Positions 61,288 to 64,000 of a DNA stretch of 64,000 bases are shown piece by piece. The notes under the pieces are model-generated. The model was not told the DNA's origin. It worked only from the letters and a program-made list of their open reading frames with translations, and did no database searches. The stretch comes from Laburnicola sp. R22_1 (taxonomy: Eukaryota > Ascomycota > Dothideomycetes > Pleosporales > Didymosphaeriaceae): contig JACONQ010000013.1 in assembly GCA_014281115.1 (NCBI GenBank), forward strand, positions 1,974,501 to 2,038,500, in the 5' to 3' direction. Position numbers and translations under genes: made by a program. Position 1 is the first letter of the stretch. Each line of letters starts with the position of its first letter.

Positions 61288-64000
61288 ATGACGAGCGCCG
61301 ACACGGCCTCGCAGCCGCCGCCCCAGGGCGCCTTTGGCGCCGCCTACACGCTTCCTGCCGAGCTGGACACGAACGAGCTCCCGCAGTCGAGACGGGCGTC
61401 CTGGATCAAGCGCCTGTCTAGCATCTCCAATTCACAGCCCTCGAGCAGAGACACCAGCCCGGGCCCGCTGTCCCCCGCCCTCTCGTGCTCCAATGGTTCA
61501 ATGGCTTTCTCCCATGACGGCTCCACGGCTCCCATGGTCGGCGAGCGCCCTCCGCCACCCATGCCGCCAAACAAGCTGGTCAAGCGCTCCTCGTCGGTCC
61601 ATGGCCCTCGAGACATGCTAACCCCCAGCTCTGGCTCTCGGCTACCGTCGTTTCGTCGCCCTGCCACCAGCCACCAGCGCTCGGCCACGCTGCAGCACCG
61701 CACCGCCCTCCTGGAGATGACCGCCGAAGATCCCTCCTCCGACGAGCAGCCACAGCCGAGCACGGACAGCGAGGTGGAATATACCCATTTCTTCACTGCA
61801 AGAGTAGCCAAGGAAAAGACGCTGTCTAAGCGGAAGGTGTCGTCGTCGAAGCCAAGGGCACTGAAGAGGATATTTCCAGACGATAAACACAGGCCCACGT
61901 TGCTGCTTGCAAGGTCCGTATCGGCAAGCGCAGCTGCTGACGAGGTCGATGATTCCGCAAGTGAAGATAGTGAAAGCTTGTTCTTCCTTAGCAGGCCTGG
62001 CACGCCGCTCAGCATAACCGCTGTAATTGCAGCCCAGAGTGACCCGCCCAATCCGTCCGACAGTAAATGCGGCCGCACCTCTGTAGACCATGCCGACGGT
62101 GCTACCCGTCCCCGACGTTCCTTCTCCATCTCCGACTTGCTTTCGCCGGTTTCTGGTGCCAAGAAGCCACGGATCTCCACAATACCCGGAGCAAAGCTAG
62201 CACGCAGGATAAGCGAAAGGCGAGTGAGGTCCGTCCCTCTGTCTACGATGGAAACGCGTCAAAGCAGCACTGCACATGGGGGCACCGGCGCTGCCTCCGT
62301 ACGGCGGGATTTGACCGACCCCGTGCTTGTTCGACGCGCCATCTCGACGTCTGCCGGATCGGGCCACTTTAGAACCCCACGACATGGAAATCTTGGAGGC
62401 TTTTCATCATCACCGTTGCCAGAGTTGCCCCATAGCCCAGCTGCGCGGGCGGATCTGAGTCCGGCGTCAATGCGTCAAAGCAATGTCAGACCGTCACCCA
62501 CGACCAGTATTAACCAGCCGTCGCCGTCGCCAACGGTGGCTCAGACGGGTGTACGCCCGTCTCGAAACTCGATGGCCCCGTCAGAACAGGCATCAACATT
62601 AGTGGGTTCAGATAACGATGTTCGTGGTGCTGGGACCGGGGACGAAGACGATGCGGATGTTCAGAGTGAAACCGTGTTTGATTCGCTACGCACGGGCGCA
62701 ACGAGAAGTACATCGGGAGCCCGTGGTCCTCGCATTGAAACTATATTTGACGAGTCACCCCGATCCAAGCCTAAAGTTACAACCTTACGTGACCTCCTTC
62801 CCAAGGGTACCTTCCGGGAGCAGGCGCTCGATGCTGCTCCCGGACAACAAAGCATCGCCGAAGAAGAGGAGAGCATTTCGACGCCGGTTCGCACTGTCGT
62901 CCCCGAGAGATCTATACACGACTCACCAACCCTCTCGCGAGGCCCCAGCGCTCCTCTATTTCCCAAACTGGTCCCTTCGTCACCTCCGGACATGCCGAAG
63001 CCATTGAGCCTGGGAACACTGGAGTGGGATTCAAGAGTCAAGGACGATGGCAGCAGCAGTGGATGGTCAGTCGACGACGATGAGGAAGATTCTTGGGGTG
63101 ATCTGCCCACGCACTTGCCGACAACGCTCGTAGCCCCGCCTGCATCGCTTGAACACTACAATTCGCGTCTGCTCGCTTCCAAGTCCAGCCCGAAACCTGC
63201 CGCTCCACAACATCTCAACCTCGACCACGGTGAACGGGACGCCCGCAGTAGCATATTTGATTGGTCAGAGCAGCAACCTGCCGATAAAAGCTCGGGCAAT
63301 CGTACACCGCCACGTCCTAGTACAGTACATGGAAAGAAGGATGCTGATCGTAGGGGGAGTCGTACCACGGGTCGAAGGGCCCCTAGTGGGTTGCACGCAC
63401 GCAGCCAAAGTGTGCCTGTTGTCCCGGATGCTGCAGGGAAACGTAGTACAGTGGTCACCAACAAATTCGGTACCTGGGGCGTAGGGAGCAAGGGAGTCAC
63501 CGAAGATTGGAATGATGATTTCGACTTCGCCGATCTTGATGAAGAGACAATGGCACAGGGTACAGCCCAATCTCAAAGGGTTGACAGCGGCGTAGCAATG
63601 GTTGTGCCCAACCATATTCAAGAGCAGCAGAACAACGTCCTCGCAAATATAGGCCTTTTACGAGAGTGGGGACTTCTGATTGAGGAGCTCAAGGAGCAGA
63701 GAATACGCGCGGCTTCCCTAGGTATACTGGAAGGCTCGCCTGCCGGGATGTGGGAAGAGGTGGATGCCATGATAGATCTTGCCGATCAAGAAGCCGACCA
63801 CGAAGGCGTCCCGCGCCTATCTCCGCCCTCCTCGCCTGGCTTCGACGAAGGTGCTTTTGATGACGTGTCCGGTCCGAGTCCCAACGGTGCAGAGGTACGC
63901 CGGGCTGGTTTAGCGAGCGAAGCACTCGGCAAGCACAAACACAGTATGCAGTCGAAGTCACCACATGGCCACCCAAGAAGGAAATCGATACTTCCCCCAA
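61288..64000 (+). CDS. Large Ser/Pro-rich fungal protein, function unknown (partial at the right edge)
   Basis: One frame is open from ATG 61288 to the window edge: 904 codons, no stop, no intron needed. The protein is hydrophilic, rich in Ser, Pro, Arg and Asp, and probably largely disordered. It has many possible phosphorylation sites (R-R-x-S, S-P). More ordered islands are S-I-F-D-W-S-E (about 655-661), K-F-G-T-W-G (726-731), E-D-W-N-D-D-F-D-F (739-747) and a predicted helix from about 772 to 820 (P-N-H-I-Q-E-Q-Q, then L-L-I-E-E-L-K-E-Q-R). I believe these islands are conserved in filamentous ascomycetes but cannot name the family. A regulator of cell division or septation (Byr4/Bfa1-like) is a guess only. 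The ATG chosen is the first in frame after a short upstream ORF. Confidence 0.8.
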   Translation, partial: MTSADTASQPPPQGAFGAAYTLPAELDTNELPQSRRASWIKRLSSISNSQPSSRDTSPGPLSPALSCSNGSMAFSHDGSTAPMVGERPPPPMPPNKLVKRSSSVHGPRDMLTPSSGSRLPSFRRPATSHQRSATLQHRTALLEMTAEDPSSDEQPQPSTDSEVEYTHFFTARVAKEKTLSKRKVSSSKPRALKRIFPDDKHRPTLLLARSVSASAAADEVDDSASEDSESLFFLSRPGTPLSITAVIAAQSDPPNPSDSKCGRTSVDHADGATRPRRSFSISDLLSPVSGAKKPRISTIPGAKLARRISERRVRSVPLSTMETRQSSTAHGGTGAASVRRDLTDPVLVRRAISTSAGSGHFRTPRHGNLGGFSSSPLPELPHSPAARADLSPASMRQSNVRPSPTTSINQPSPSPTVAQTGVRPSRNSMAPSEQASTLVGSDNDVRGAGTGDEDDADVQSETVFDSLRTGATRSTSGARGPRIETIFDESPRSKPKVTTLRDLLPKGTFREQALDAAPGQQSIAEEEESISTPVRTVVPERSIHDSPTLSRGPSAPLFPKLVPSSPPDMPKPLSLGTLEWDSRVKDDGSSSGWSVDDDEEDSWGDLPTHLPTTLVAPPASLEHYNSRLLASKSSPKPAAPQHLNLDHGERDARSSIFDWSEQQPADKSSGNRTPPRPSTVHGKKDADRRGSRTTGRRAPSGLHARSQSVPVVPDAAGKRSTVVTNKFGTWGVGSKGVTEDWNDDFDFADLDEETMAQGTAQSQRVDSGVAMVVPNHIQEQQNNVLANIGLLREWGLLIEELKEQRIRAASLGILEGSPAGMWEEVDAMIDLADQEADHEGVPRLSPPSSPGFDEGAFDDVSGPSPNGAEVRRAGLASEALGKHKHSMQSKSPHGHPRRKSILPP

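Noticed and set aside
61344..62180. 278-codon minus frame
   Set aside because: It is the shadow of the large + strand gene starting at 61288.

Overview
The window is nuclear DNA of a filamentous ascomycete. The genes carry short GT-AG introns (46-62 nt for most) and encode fungal housekeeping proteins. The repeats carry the hallmark of repeat-induced point mutation (RIP): loss of CpA/TpG, enrichment of TpA, and sense codons turned into TAG/TAA. A Dothideomycete with AT-isochores (Pleosporales-like) is my best guess, but the sequence alone does not prove it.

Bases 1 to about 32,740 are an AT-rich island with no intact gene. Its structure can still be read. A chromodomain-type Gypsy retrotransposon lies on the + strand (6487-21397, TSD TATAG). 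A second copy of the same family is inserted into it in the opposite orientation (12083-19539, TSD GGAGC, one copy mutated to AGAGC). Four 180-181 bp LTRs mark the boundaries. Both copies carry about 1.67 kb between pol and the 3' LTR, with a candidate antisense reading frame. Further right are a three-unit 94-bp tandem repeat (24557-24838) and a Copia retrotransposon on the minus strand (24945-32279, 287-bp LTRs, TSD ATGCT/ATACT). The island ends abruptly inside the 3' part of a Fot1/pogo-type transposase (32744-33319). A repeat of about 200 bp occurs in inverted orientation near both edges of the island (about 657-875 and 33410-33640). A third partial copy lies at 52924-53010.

From about 33.7 kb the DNA has normal composition. 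In order it holds ORC1 (-), a bZIP transcription factor (-), a stretch of about 12.6 kb with no confident gene, S-adenosylhomocysteine hydrolase (+), a Whi2-family BTB protein (-), the ABC-F protein Gcn20 (-), and the first 904 codons of a large Ser/Pro-rich fungal protein (+) that runs off the right edge.

The genes do not form an operon or a biosynthetic cluster. Two neighbours, Whi2 and Gcn20, both act in amino-acid and stress signalling in yeast (TORC1 restraint and Gcn2 activation), but a shared role here is only inferred. No tRNA, rRNA, CRISPR array or recognisable giant-transposon captain gene was seen.
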